From Neodiprion pinetum (taxonomy: Eukaryota; Arthropoda; Insecta; Hymenoptera; Diprionidae), in contig NC_060235.2 of assembly GCF_021155775.2 (NCBI RefSeq), positions 33,644,607-33,708,606 on the forward strand: a stretch of 64,000 bases of DNA. The letters run 5' to 3'. Below, piece by piece: positions 12,388 through 22,900 of the stretch. The position numbers and the translations under genes were made by a program. Under the pieces are notes generated by a model. The model was given only the letters and a program-made list of their open reading frames with translations. It was not told where the DNA came from and did not search any database. Numbering within the stretch: position 1 is the stretch's first letter; each line of letters starts with the position of its first letter.

Positions 12388-12477
12388 GCGGAACGGAGGC
12401 AAGGAGGAATAAAAAAGAAAAAGGAACAAAGAAAGGAGAGGAATGGAAAGTGAGGGAAAGGGTGGGGTGGGACGGGA
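12388..12477 (+). repeat. Near-homopurine tract
   Basis: About 90 bases are almost entirely A and G on the plus strand (aaggaggaataaaaaagaaa and onward, ending near gacgggaaaa). Such tracts can form triplex DNA. The open frames across it are low complexity. Confidence 0.7.
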
Positions 12478-14437
12478 AAATACGTCTCACGCGGACTCCG
12501 GTCTCCGAGTCCTTTATGCAAAACGTGATCTTATTCGATTTCACTGCCCCCTTAACCCACCCCCGTCGCCCTCTCCCTGCCGGTGCAACTAAGTAACTTA
12601 TTGACCCGTACAGGCGAGAATAGCCCGGCTGTCTCGCTTCCCGATGACGTACATAGGCACATAGTGCAAGCCGTTTACCACCCTCTATTACCGGTGAAAA
12701 TTCAACGTCGAATGGTCCGAATCGCCCCGCGTATTCGTGATAATTTTCGCATTTTGGTCCCAGCCACGCCCTCGACGTTTTCGACCGGGAGAAAAGATAT
12801 CCGACGATTGTAACCGAAGGTTATAATGGCGGTTGTAAATATAGAATTGGGTCGCGGAACGGGTATATTTCACGTGAAATTTAATAATGGCAAGCTGCGA
12901 ATCCAAAAGCTCGTTGAATTCATTCGCGAGAAGCGTATAAGGCTCGGCTCGCCCCTTGCACTCTAACATTTGTTAATGCTATCGCGGCCGAGTAAGTGAC
13001 TTATTTCCTCTGAAAGGAATGCGTTATCGAAAGCTTCGATTCCGACGTTAGAAATTGTTTTGGCACATTAAAGCCACCTCGCAACCGAGGGGGCGAATAC
13101 TGTTCGCGGCCTCGCTTCCCTCGGGAGAATCGCCCGTAACCGATGAATGTCTTTCGTGTCTCAAGAACCGTTACCAATCCACCTCATTTGTTTTTTGAAA
13201 AAATAAAAGCAGCCGGGAAGAATACTAAATTTGTTGCCGTTAAACGCAAAGTACTGTCAAATCAAGATGAAGATCATTGATGATTTGATCACAAGTCAAA
13301 ATTCATACCTGCCAAGTGAGATGCATGTTATTTTTTATACGTGTGAAAATAAAAGAAAAAAAAAAAAACAACAAGCGTGTGACCGTAGAAAAAGTGAAAT
13401 TGCAGAGTTAGGGGAAACCGAGGCGTTCGAAAGAGCGTTTTCGACGCGTTCACCCTCCCCCACAGACGTAATTACGAAATGGGTGTCTGAGCGAGCAGTT
13501 TGCGTTGTTTTTGATGAAATTTCTCATCATTCTACAGGGAGGGGGATCGGGAACGTAGCGAGGTTGCATGCGGGAGAAATCTATCGAGACTTGAAAGGCT
13601 TAAAAGCTTCGAGCGCTGATTAGAAAATAACGGGAAAGCCCGCAGTGAGGGACTACCGGTAAAGCAGGTAAAATAATTTGAGCGCAGAAGGTTTTTCGGG
13701 GCCGGTCGTTATACGGCCGAGTCTATGATTCGCGACAGGTCATTTTTTCCCCCGCGTTATTACACCCACACCCCCTTATACATGATATACCTGCGGGCAT
13801 CGTAGCAGTCTGAGCAAAGAAGGTCCAAGTAAAACAATTCCCCGAGGACGTTGCGCAGATTAAAGGACATAAAACTTCGGAAAGTGTAATAAACTTTTTT
13901 CTTCGACGTGGCGCGGTCGTCTTACTTCTTCCTCCTTCCTCGGCTTCGGCTCCAGTTCCGCGTCGCGACGCCACGCTGTCCGGGACGTCTCATTTCTCTC
14001 GCCGGAAGGTAAATTATCGCGGTGTCCTCCTCGCGGAAGATCGACGCCACGTTATACCTTATACCACGGGAAAACGAACAGGCGGTTATCGCAGAGCTAT
14101 AAAAGATACTTTCTCATTTCTCCTTTTCTTTGCTCTGCTCGAGATTTTATCGCCGATTTAAACACACCGCGACGGCCATATTGTTCAACAGGATCAACAG
14201 TTGAACTGCCGTAGAATGAAAAATTCTACCAACAAGGGCTGAAGTTTCTAGGGATCTTTCTTGCCGAAAATATCGAACTCCCGAATTTGCACTGGATCAG
14301 GTCTTAAAAAATTCACGTCGTATAGATATCGACTCTAGAAGTTTGAGCAGAATCCACCTAATACTTAATACTCCCCTTGTAAGTTTAAGTAGCTTCCGAA
14401 AGGGCAAAATTTACCTGCAGGGTTTCACTCGATACTC
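12478..14437. other. No gene recognised
   Basis: Short open frames only (130 codons at 13231-13623, no domain). This is the left flank of the Kolobok-like element. Confidence 0.6.
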
Positions 14438-14441
14438 TTAA
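14438..14441. repeat. TTAA target duplication, left copy
   Basis: TTAA immediately outside the left inverted terminus of the Kolobok-like element. The matching copy lies at 17788-17791. Confidence 0.85.
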
Positions 14442-14459
14442 GGGAGCTTTCCAGTGTGA
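14442..14459 (+). repeat. Left terminal inverted repeat of the Kolobok-like element
   Basis: Eighteen bases matching the right end in inverted orientation with one A/G difference at position 4. After it, both ends run into A/T-rich sequence with a shared AAAAATCG motif. Confidence 0.88.
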
Positions 14460-14654
14460 AATTTTCAAAAAATCGATTTTTTTTTTTTTGCTTTATCGAA
14501 TAGTATACACTCTTCCGAATATTCCCTGAAATTTTCATGCCGAAATTCAGATTATTTCGGTTACTGTACAGCATTTCTTGGTAGAAGGCAACGGAGCGCT
14601 ACAGCTGCCGCGTCGGCCGTCTGCCCGTGCGACTGTTATTTCTATTGTCTCGTT

Positions 14655-14663
14655 CCTACCTGC
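14655..14663. repeat. 9-bp target duplication, left copy (CCTACCTGC)
   Basis: Exact direct repeat flanking the foldback MITE. The other copy is at 15279-15287. One more matching T lies outside the left copy (14654). Confidence 0.8.
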
Positions 14664-15278
14664 ACGTACATGAACTTGGCTCGCCAATTGTCGAAAATGT
14701 GAATTCGGACTATTGCATAATTTGCCGTTAATTAGTCGTAAATTAGTCGCGCAATTTATTTTTTTGTCGCACTCAATTTTGAAAAAAAAAAAACGGATGG
14801 CGTGCTAACTTTTCAAAAACTTAGCGCGCCATCCACCAAAATAACGCACAGCGAGCATCATTCGTAATTCTGACTTGGTTGATAATTTGCCAGAAATAAG
14901 CCGCAAATTAGTCGTCGAACTTTTGTTTTTGTCGCACTCAATTTTCAAAAACAAAAGCGGATGGCGTTCTGATTTTTCAAGAATTTAGCCCGCCAACTAC
15001 CAAAATAACGCACAGCGAGCACCATGAGTGATTCTGATTAGGTTGATAATTTGCCGCAAATAAGCCGCAAATTAGTCGTCGAATTTTTGTTTTTGTCGCA
15101 CTCAATTTTCAAATACAAAACCGGATGTCTTTAGAATTTAGCACGCCATCCGCTTTTTTTTTTTTAATTGGGTGCGACAAAATAATAAGGCGTGACTAAT
15201 TTCCGGCTAATTGACGGCAAATTATGCAATAGTCCGATTTCATATTTTCGATAATTAGCGAGCCAAGTTCATGTACGT
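14664..15278. mobile_element. Nested foldback MITE with 9-bp target duplication
   Basis: The 615-bp segment begins ACGTACATGAACTTGGCTCG and ends with its inverse. Inverted similarity continues with mismatches for roughly 150 bases on each side (about 14664-14834 against about 15127-15278). CCTACCTGC flanks it on both sides (14655-14663 and 15279-15287). Removing the insert and one copy leaves continuous sequence leading to the transposase ATG. It encodes no protein. The 9-bp duplication and long termini resemble non-autonomous Mutator-like (MULE) elements, but P- or Merlin-type elements also duplicate 8-9 bp, so the superfamily is unsettled. It must have inserted after the host Kolobok-like element existed. 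Confidence 0.85.
14727..15150 (+). repeat. About 2.6 tandem copies of a ~164-bp unit inside the MITE
   Basis: The motif accaaaataacgcacagcga occurs at 14835 and again at 14999, a period of 164. The units share gttgataatttgcc, aaattagtcgtcga, tttttgtcgcactcaatttt and a ggatg...cgcca block. A partial unit (about 14727-14834) precedes them and merges with the left inverted arm. Such internal repeats may be transposase-binding or size-expansion units. That role is inference. Confidence 0.8.
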
Positions 15279-15287
15279 CCTACCTGC
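15279..15287. repeat. 9-bp target duplication, right copy (CCTACCTGC)
   Basis: Exact match to 14655-14663. The transposase ATG is 30 bases further on. Confidence 0.8.
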
Positions 15288-15294
15288 TCGTCGT

Positions 15295-15300
15295 TCAGTT
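15295..15300 (+). promoter_or_regulatory. Possible initiator (TCAGTT) before the transposase ATG
   Basis: TCAGTT matches the arthropod initiator consensus TCAKTY. It sits 18 bases before the ATG and just right of the nested foldback element. No TATA box was recognised at the expected spacing. A six-base match occurs often by chance, so this is only a candidate. Confidence 0.25.
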
Positions 15301-15317
15301 CGATTTCGACATTCAAA

Positions 15318-17192
15318 ATGGATAGATGTACGAAAGAGGAATGTGCGTGGCAGGATAGAAAAGGCTCGAGAAGCGGACATCCGCGAAATAGACGAAAAAG
15401 ATCCGGTGGTTTCAAGGGAACAAATCGACACGATATCGAAACGAATCTAACGTTTGCGAGCACTTCGGCAGCAAAAATCTTGAAAAAGAGTCCAGAGTTT
15501 GAAGTCCGAATCGATCAAACGTTTAGCTACGTGATTTTGGAGTTCTTTTTGGTTTTCGGCGCTCTTCAGGAACTGTTGAAGTGCAAAAAGTGTAATAGCG
15601 ACGTGAAGTTTTTTAAAAAATCGATTCGCGGATTGGGCTTTAAAATTTGTGTTCAGTGTTCGTGTCCAGATCCGGCCGAGATAGATTCTTGTCCTTTGAT
15701 AAAAAATGCTTATGAAATCAATCGTCGTTTCTGCTTTGTCATGCGATTGGTCGGCATCGGCATAAATGGCATTAGAAATTTTATCGCCTTGATGGATTTA
15801 ACTGCAAACTTCAATAATAACACCTATTATGGAATCGTAAAAATCCTGCAGATTGCAGCGAAATCAATATACGAGGCCGTCGTGAAAAAAGCAGGTACCG
15901 AAGAGAAGGAAAAAACTTTGGAAGCAGAAAATCGGGGCGATATTCTGACGGTGTCCGGTGATGGATCGTGGTCGAAACGCGGTTTCACGTCGCGCATGGG
16001 TATCGTGTCCGTGATTGGAAAATATACCAACAAAGTTTTGGATGTTGCTGTCAAATCAAGCTTCTGCAAGGCTTGTGTATTCTGGAAAGGACAAGAGGGA
16101 ACAACCGAGTACGAGGCGTGGTCTGAGACGCATGAATCCGAATGCAACGTCAATCACGAAGGCAGCGCGGGAAAAATGGAAGTCGACGGTATAATCGAAG
16201 TATTCAAGAGATCAGAAGAATTGCACAACGCGAAATACGGTTTCTATATAGGAGACGGCGATACAAAAACATTCAAGATGTTATTAGAAGCCAAGCCGTA
16301 CGGTGACGATTTGACGGTAAAAAAAAAGGAATGCGTTTTGCACGTGAAAAAGCGAGTATATAAAAGGGGAAACGAAGCAAGAAAAAGGTTAGTTCAACTA
16401 AAAAAGGCCAAAAATCAAATCGAAGACAAGGCAATGGAGAGTGAACCGAAAAAAAAAGGATCTCGTTCGAGTTCTCCGAAAACTAAAAAAAATCAAACAA
16501 AAAACACTGCTGTTGAACCGAAAAGAGCGCAATTGACGTTAAAATTATTGACAAATCTCTCGGAATATTATGGCTTGGCAGTTCGTCGAAATTCCAATTC
16601 CGTGGAAAATATGAGGAAAGCCATATGGGCTACATTTCATCACAAAAGCTCAACTGATGAAAATCCTCAGCATGAGTATTGCCCTCCGGGAGAAGATTCG
16701 TGGTGCGAATGGCGCAAGGCCGAGGCCACAGGAGAGGAGTACACCCATCCACCAGCACTCGACGAAGACGTACAACAAGTTTTAAAACCGATTTACGATG
16801 ATCTAACAACGGAGGATCTCTTAGAACGATGTACGGGCGCGAACACTCAAAATAATAACGAGAGCTTCAATCACTGTGTGTGGCAACTAGCCCCAAAGCA
16901 CGTATTCTGCGGCAAGCAGATAGTAGAAATCGCTACGCAGTGTGCTGTGTGCACCTTCAATGAAGGTTACGACCCAATTTTAAAAATTTTGGAGACGATG
17001 GGATGCACGATAGGGCCGAGCGCCGCAGATTTCGCCGCTAAATACAAGAATGCGCGCATCACCCAAGCAAACCGCCGGGCGTCCCTGGATAGCAAAGAGG
17101 CGAGGACAGCTCGTCGGATTGAACAATCCATTGAGCACGATCTTTTCGAAGAAGCAGAAGGGATATTGTATGGACCTGGCATCGCTGATTGA
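15318..17192 (+). CDS. Kolobok-type transposase (Mutator-like transposase domain), 624 aa
   Basis: This is the predicted DDE/RNase-H-fold enzyme that would cut and join the ends of the surrounding element in the nucleus. The N-terminus (residues 1-35) is basic. A Cys pair at 89/92 and another at 111/114 suggest a small zinc ribbon. The catalytic core shows D215 in GDGSWSKRG, a C250-x2-C253 and H272/C276/H280 cluster followed by GSAGKME, D313 in GDGDTKT, ECVLHVKKR at 338-346, and E515 in NNNESFN. D215, D313 and E515 fit the acidic triad. Residues 365-402 are a Lys/Ser-rich insert that could hold a nuclear localisation signal. The frame is a single exon with no internal stop, and the ATG context (caaaATGg) is good. 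The length suits an autonomous transposase. Function and superfamily are inferred from motifs. Co-opted host use is possible but nothing here suggests it, since the termini and target duplication are intact. Confidence 0.9.
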   Translation: MDRCTKEECAWQDRKGSRSGHPRNRRKRSGGFKGTNRHDIETNLTFASTSAAKILKKSPEFEVRIDQTFSYVILEFFLVFGALQELLKCKKCNSDVKFFKKSIRGLGFKICVQCSCPDPAEIDSCPLIKNAYEINRRFCFVMRLVGIGINGIRNFIALMDLTANFNNNTYYGIVKILQIAAKSIYEAVVKKAGTEEKEKTLEAENRGDILTVSGDGSWSKRGFTSRMGIVSVIGKYTNKVLDVAVKSSFCKACVFWKGQEGTTEYEAWSETHESECNVNHEGSAGKMEVDGIIEVFKRSEELHNAKYGFYIGDGDTKTFKMLLEAKPYGDDLTVKKKECVLHVKKRVYKRGNEARKRLVQLKKAKNQIEDKAMESEPKKKGSRSSSPKTKKNQTKNTAVEPKRAQLTLKLLTNLSEYYGLAVRRNSNSVENMRKAIWATFHHKSSTDENPQHEYCPPGEDSWCEWRKAEATGEEYTHPPALDEDVQQVLKPIYDDLTTEDLLERCTGANTQNNNESFNHCVWQLAPKHVFCGKQIVEIATQCAVCTFNEGYDPILKILETMGCTIGPSAADFAAKYKNARITQANRRASLDSKEARTARRIEQSIEHDLFEEAEGILYGPGIAD

Positions 17193-17349
17193 CCGTAAGT
17201 AAACGATTTACCTAAAATTTCCTCACTTGAAACTTTGAACGCGTTTTTCTCGAAACAGCATTTTTCAAAACGGTGGCCAACTTGGAGGGCAGAGTTTTAA
17301 AGCTATCGAGTTGAATTTTTTACACAATATTCTTAACGTCATTGTTTAT

Positions 17350-17500
17350 CGTGCTATGGAAGCTTTTTTTTTTTTTTTGACATCTTCCTATTTTTTTGTA
17401 AAAAAAACTGCCAAAAAAAAATGCTAAAATCGATACTTTTTGTTCAAACCGGCGCCATTTTTGCAAAAAAAAAAAAAAAGAAAAAAGCTTCCATAGCACG
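17350..17500. repeat. Perfect 20-bp inverted repeat, 151-bp span, 3' of the transposase
   Basis: CGTGCTATGGAAGCTTTTTT at 17350-17369 is matched by its exact inverse at 17481-17500. The interior is A/T-rich. No convincing target duplication flanks it (…tttat on the left, aaagcc on the right). It could be a very small nested MITE or an RNA hairpin in the transposase 3' untranslated region. Confidence 0.65.
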
Positions 17501-17634
17501 AAAGCCAATTATATACCGATCAATAATCTTTTTGTGTTTTTTGTCTCAGATCAAAATTGTGACCCCCAATGTGGCCACCACATCCAAGTGCATTTTCTGC
17601 AACAATTGTTTCATCATTTTTATAGATACTAATT

Positions 17635-17640
17635 AATAAA
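17635..17640 (+). terminator. Candidate polyadenylation signal of the transposase transcript
   Basis: AATAAA about 440 bases after the transposase stop codon and inside the element, ahead of the right terminus. A second overlapping A/T-rich signal follows. It is a plausible 3' end for the transposase mRNA. There is no transcript evidence. Confidence 0.4.
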
Positions 17641-17769
17641 TAAATCGATCTTTAAAAAATTGTTTTGTATTCTTCAATACCCAATTAATATACAAAAAAA
17701 AAACCAGACCGATTAGATTATTTTTTCTTTAAAAAAAAAAATCGCGAAAAACAGCGATTTTTCGGGCTG

Positions 17770-17787
17770 TCACACTGGAAAGCCCCC
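17770..17787 (-). repeat. Right terminal inverted repeat of the Kolobok-like element
   Basis: Inverted partner of the left terminus. Internal to it is a small palindromic stretch, atcgcgaaaaacagcgat (17741-17758), which could form a short hairpin next to the terminus. Confidence 0.88.
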
Positions 17788-17791
17788 TTAA
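17788..17791. repeat. TTAA target duplication, right copy
   Basis: TTAA immediately outside the right inverted terminus. Together with 14438-14441 it fixes the element ends. Confidence 0.85.
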
Positions 17792-20209
17792 TTCTGTAAA
17801 CAAGGGCACGAGGAGGGTCGGGAGCTTTACGTTATTTCTTTAAAGTCCGAAGCAGCGGGCCGCAATCTCTCGCGGCTTTGATCGTAAAACAAGCAATTTT
17901 CTTATAGCGTAGGACACTAAAGTTGAATCTGTGGACGGTGAATCAGCAAATACAGTCTAACCCACTTTAGTCGTACGATGTACCAGTCGCAGTTTGAGTT
18001 CTTCGTATCGCCATCCTTAAACATACTTTACGAAGTCGTAATTTCTTGATCAATTACACCAGACTTCTACACGCCAGCTTAAACCTTTTCACTCCCATTT
18101 CTGTCTCCTATCAAATATAGATAGTATACATACATGACATGTATCATAATGTATATGTATAGTAGGCAGGATATGAGATACCGATAAAGGGACGTCTTCG
18201 ATCGTACAGCTTACTCTTGAAAAGAGTAATGAAAATTGACGCAATTTGAGAAATATGGTGAGTTGGCTGATCGGTGATAAACGCAACTGAGAATAATTGT
18301 TTTCCAGTACCGCGTACATTCGTCATAAGAAAAAGAAGAAAAAAAAATGCATCGTCGGTGGATTCGAGTTTGATGTTCCAGCCGGAAGAGGGTCGCGTCT
18401 AAATGTTGAAGTACATTTTCAATCGGGATCACGTTGCAAAATTTACTGTACAAAAGTAGGTGTGTGTCGTTCGAGTGTATGAATACATCATACCGCTATT
18501 CCGAACTATACCGAACTCGATTCCGACCAGTGGCTCTCTTGCATATTAACTTTGCAACAAATTTGCAAACAGTTAGCCGTCAGGTCAGAGGGAAGCCGTG
18601 TAACTTATAAACTTGACTCAATTTCCACCTTCCATCTTTGCCCGTTCCATTACCCTCGATTCAACTTCCGATCTTCGGTAATCAGTTGTCCTTTCCCGCA
18701 GTGACCAATGCTGGATCTGACGTATTTGACGATTCAGTTTTTTGGTACCTGTAGTTATCAAAGTGCTTTGATCAGTGATCCGAAGTGAGTTTCAGAAGGC
18801 CTGAACCTTTGTTGGACTCGTTTTGATTTTTGGTCTTTCAAGCTCTGTGGCAACAATCTTTCTACCGAAACTAATTACAAGCTTACCGAGTTTGTGGATT
18901 TACACTGTATTCCTCAGAGTTTTAGCGAACGCTGCAGGCTTATTGTAACATTTAGCCGAGAGCGTGTGCATTTTCTGGCCAACTAAACTTATAACTATAC
19001 AGCTGTACGAAGCTACGCCCAACCACTGGAGAGCAGGTTCAAAGCGAGTGGGAACACGTATTTGTATCACCGCGTTACACCGAGTACACGTAGCTTTCCT
19101 GTGTACACCCGACGTTACCGACCTCCGGCAGACCGGTTTTTGCACACCGGTAGACAAGCGTGGCGGAAAGCGAGTCCGTAAGCTCGGCTCTTGGTTATAA
19201 CCGTGAGTTTGCGTGTTTTACCTGTGTAACAAAGCGCGCAAACACGTCCGCACTGCAAACCGACATCACCGACCCTTCTCAACGCCGTAAACGCGACCCC
19301 TGAATAGCCGTAAACCTATACTGATTATTATTTCCCCGCCTGATGAAAATCTGATCAAAGCCAGTAGCTGTTGTATCGTGAAATGAATCGAAAGTACCTC
19401 GAAGATCTTACAGAGCTCGCGGTGAACCTACCTCTGGACCGATCAACTCCGCCCGCACCGACGGTGAGACCAAACTTTGACGAATTCGTTGTTTTGGCGT
19501 ACTTGTCGAGGCGATGAAACAAAGAAATCGGGCGATCTCTCGCGGCTCGGGCGTCGGACAGTTTTCAATTCAACCCCTGGTCAAGTCGCTTGCTTGGAAT
19601 TCAATATCCACCCAGACAGCAATATAATAATCCAGCAGGCTTCAGTTCCACGGGTCGATATATCGATAATACGTAGCCGTTGTACGTGCTCGTAAAATCG
19701 GGACTGCGACGTGTAATCTGAAAGGGTGGGCAACTCGGGGGGGAAGGGGGTAGGAGAAAAGTCGGTTATAGACGTTCTCCGCGTGGTCCACGGTCCCGTC
19801 ATCACCGCTGGATAAATATTTTCGAAGGGGGGTGATATAGGGGAGAGGATATACACGCGGCGGGGGTTAAAGAACAGCGAAGGTCGCCGAGCTCGAGGAC
19901 GAGGACGTGCACTAACCTCGGTGGTGGCTGGCATTTGCCGGGGCGGCGGAGAAGCCCGAAATTCCCGGGATTAGGGGTGCTCGCCCCTCAAGACGTCGGC
20001 GCACGTGCGAACCCAACACGGCCCTGGGGACGTCGTCGTATATGTTTCAGGTGTCGCGGACCTACGCGTCTCGGCCTGGTGTGCAGGAGGCAGGTTTTTC
20101 CATCGACCGCCGTTGTAACGAATGAATGGTACCTGCCGGCATCGCGGGTATAAGGCGGAATCCGAAGGTGAGGAGAGCCAGGAAAAACGGTTCCACCCTC
20201 TGCCACCCC

Positions 20210-20234
20210 CTCTCTCTCTCTCTCTCTTTCTCTG
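20210..20234 (+). repeat. (CT)n microsatellite
   Basis: CT repeat of about 22 bases, without LINE tail signals upstream. Confidence 0.85.
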
Positions 20235-21455
20235 TTTTTCATGGTTTTTTTTTACGCGACCCCTCGCGTAAATGGAAATTGCACCTTATCCCACAACCCA
20301 TCCAGCTTCTGCAACCTGGTACATGGAATGTGAAAAAAAGACAAAGAAAGCAGACAAGGCACGGATAATTGCCTGACAATTCTTCCGGATACCGAGTTTC
20401 TGTTAGTTATACCCTCGCGAAATCATGTATAGGACAATACGATGTATAATATATAAATATACAATATAGTTTGGTGATCCGTATTTCTGCGTTCGACGAG
20501 GTCTCACAATCAGTCAGTTCGCGTTACATAGGTATCTCTGATCTCGAACATTAATTCTAGGTGTGTGTGCATAGTACGAGCGATCTATATTTCTGATATC
20601 TTGCCCTTGTTGGTAATAAATCAGGTATGAAATACTCTCCGAGAGTGGAGTGCGGGAACTGTATTCAAGACTGATTTACATCCAGTGGTTAATTCCACCA
20701 ACTCGGCAAGCTTAAATTATTATTACTGCGGTGTGGGGGGTGAAGGAATCTTCCCGGTGGACTTGTAGAATTCCTGCATGCAAGGTATACGGTATTCTAC
20801 GTCATTCATGTATGTATACATTGCATATACATAATATATGTATATCGTATTATATACAGACGTACGTACGGACAGGCGACACAAATTGTACGACATTCCG
20901 AGGAAGTGCTTTTCTCTGTACTTTCGATAAAAAGAAAAAGAAATCGGAAAGCAAATGGGAATTTTTCCGTCTCCCAACTTCTGTACCATAACGTGTATAC
21001 CTTTATCTGGTTATCTGGGAAATGCTCAATAATTACTGTCGTGATTTCCGAGATAGGTACTCGAGAATATATCCTACGTACACCTTGATTACTACCACAT
21101 TTATATAATTATTATTCGTGTAAACTGTAGGGTATACCGATAGTGTGCGTCTTTACGTTGTATATTGACTGAGAGAATTAAGTGCCTGTTGAATCTTGAC
21201 CCGGGTTTCGCAGTCGCAGTTTGTTTTACTAAACAAACTCTAATTAATTATCATCCGGAGAGGGAAATTAGATATTTTATAGGCAGGGAGAATTTAAATG
21301 AAATTCTCTCCTTGAGAATTGGTAATTAAAACGAATTTCGAGTTGAAGCTCGTTCGAGATTTCGCGAGACAGAGCGAAAGAAAGAGAGATCGGAGATGAG
21401 AGCGAGGGTGAGAGAGATGCCGGTTTGCTCTGGCAAGTCGATCGATGGATTACGG

Positions 21456-21482
21456 ACGAACGAAACGAAACGAAACGAAACG
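21456..21482 (+). repeat. (CGAAA)n microsatellite
   Basis: About five CGAAA units. Confidence 0.9.
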
Positions 21483-22900
21483 CAGAGTGAACTTTCGACG
21501 GAAGAATAATAGAAGTCGAATCGCTGCTGCGAAATTGGAGCGAATATCACAGATCGTACGTCGTGTACGAGTACCGAGGTAGACGTATACAAGACTACGG
21601 TTATAAAACTTGATCCATTTCCTTTCCGGATCCGAGACTCTGCTCTTGCCGGTTTTTATTTCCCGCACCGAGAACACCGTAAAGTTGAAATTTTCAGTCG
21701 CGATAAAAATTTTCGTGCTCCAAGAAACTCTGCAATTTCATAGAAATATCTGTAAAATAATCATTTCATGCAAATTGACCCGGAGCACAATTCGTTGACG
21801 AAAGAGAGCAGCGACTGCAGACATCTTTATTAAAATCTTTCACGAAGCGTCTCCCCTTCCGTCGTATTCTCGGCTTTTATATCGCCGCACATAGCCGGCA
21901 ACGAATGGTAAATAAAAACGAGGATATAAAATAAATACTCCTTACCATTCCTGGCCAGGGCGGCGGTGCTTGCACTACTTGTAATAATCTATATCTACCT
22001 GTGCAAGCACACCTGTACCGACCGACTGGCTGGTAGCCTTCATTATCGTACAAAGATGCATTGAAATAAGTAAAGGACCCACAGGCATCCATTCCATGCA
22101 GCTTCGTCTTTCAGATTGCTCGAGTCTCCGCAATCAAAGGAAGCCAGAGATCAGAAATATCGACTTGAAAAGGAATGAGTACAGTCGCGATCTGCTTCGT
22201 TTCCTGATCCCGCGATACGTCAGGCACAGACGATGAAAGTATTCGCTGAACACGATTATACGGTGGTTTTAATCGTTGACGAAAGATTGAAACGTTTCGG
22301 CGAGAAAACCGGGGGTAATTATAACATCGCGTTATTTTTCATTGAGCTGCAAAGCGTCGAGCACCCGACATCAGTTTGTGCCTGGCGGTGTCTGCCTCTG
22401 TTCTTTTCCGCTTTCCCGCACGTCCGGGATGTCCTAGGGACGAAAAGAAAAAGTTGCTGTTGCACGAGACTATCAAGATGCGAAAGTTCGCGTTACGTAG
22501 CTCTAATAGTGGTTACACCTGCAGGGTGAAAAACAAACTTTGATAAAGTCGCGGCGTTAAAAATGCAGCCCAAGTTTTTCACGTGCTAAGGAGTAATGAT
22601 AATGGCGCCGTGGAGATAAGGAATTGTTTATGAAACCGTAGCGGCGTGTGAAATACCTCACACACCGTTGCGGTAATGAATTGAAGCCAAATTAATAAGG
22701 ACACTGTCTAGACGCGGTGAAAGCTCCAATTTGCAAATCGTTCAACGCTGCAGACGGCTAGCACCGCCACATTTGAAACCTATTCAAAGAATGATAATGC
22801 ACAAAGATATCGGAGAACGAAAAAGGCACACATACTAACATGAATATAGAGTCATTTGTGAGTGGGAGCGAAAGAAGCGGTCAAGAGTGGCAGCATATCA

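Larger units (their letters stand above)
14442..17787 (+). mobile_element. Complete Kolobok-like DNA transposon
   Basis: The left terminus (from 14442) reads GGGAGCTTTCCAGTGTGA. The right terminus, read inward on the opposite strand from 17787, is GGGGGCTTTCCAGTGTGA, so 17 of 18 positions match, and a looser AAAAATCG match lies further in. Both ends are flanked directly by TTAA (14438-14441 and 17788-17791), the target duplication. The element is 3,346 bp long and carries one intact transposase gene on the plus strand. TTAA duplication is known for piggyBac, Kolobok and some Sola elements. The transposase is not piggyBac-like, and its motifs match the 'Mutator-like transposase domain' family that I associate with Kolobok elements, so Kolobok is the best fit. 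The superfamily name is inference. The boundaries are seen directly. The 3,346 bp include a 615-bp foldback element plus its extra 9-bp duplication, so the element was about 2.7 kb before that insertion. Confidence 0.9.
17792..22900. other. No gene recognised
   Basis: Right flank of the Kolobok-like element. GC-richer near 18.9-20.3 kb, with a good donor-like AAG/GTGAGG at about 20166, but no matching coding frame was identified. A small hairpin (GAGAATTT/AAATTCTC) lies near 21288-21308. Confidence 0.6.

Noticed and set aside
14442..17787. piggyBac identity for the TTAA-flanked element
   Set aside because: The protein lacks piggyBac motifs, and the DGSW / GDGD / NESFN layout fits the Mutator-like/Kolobok transposase family better.
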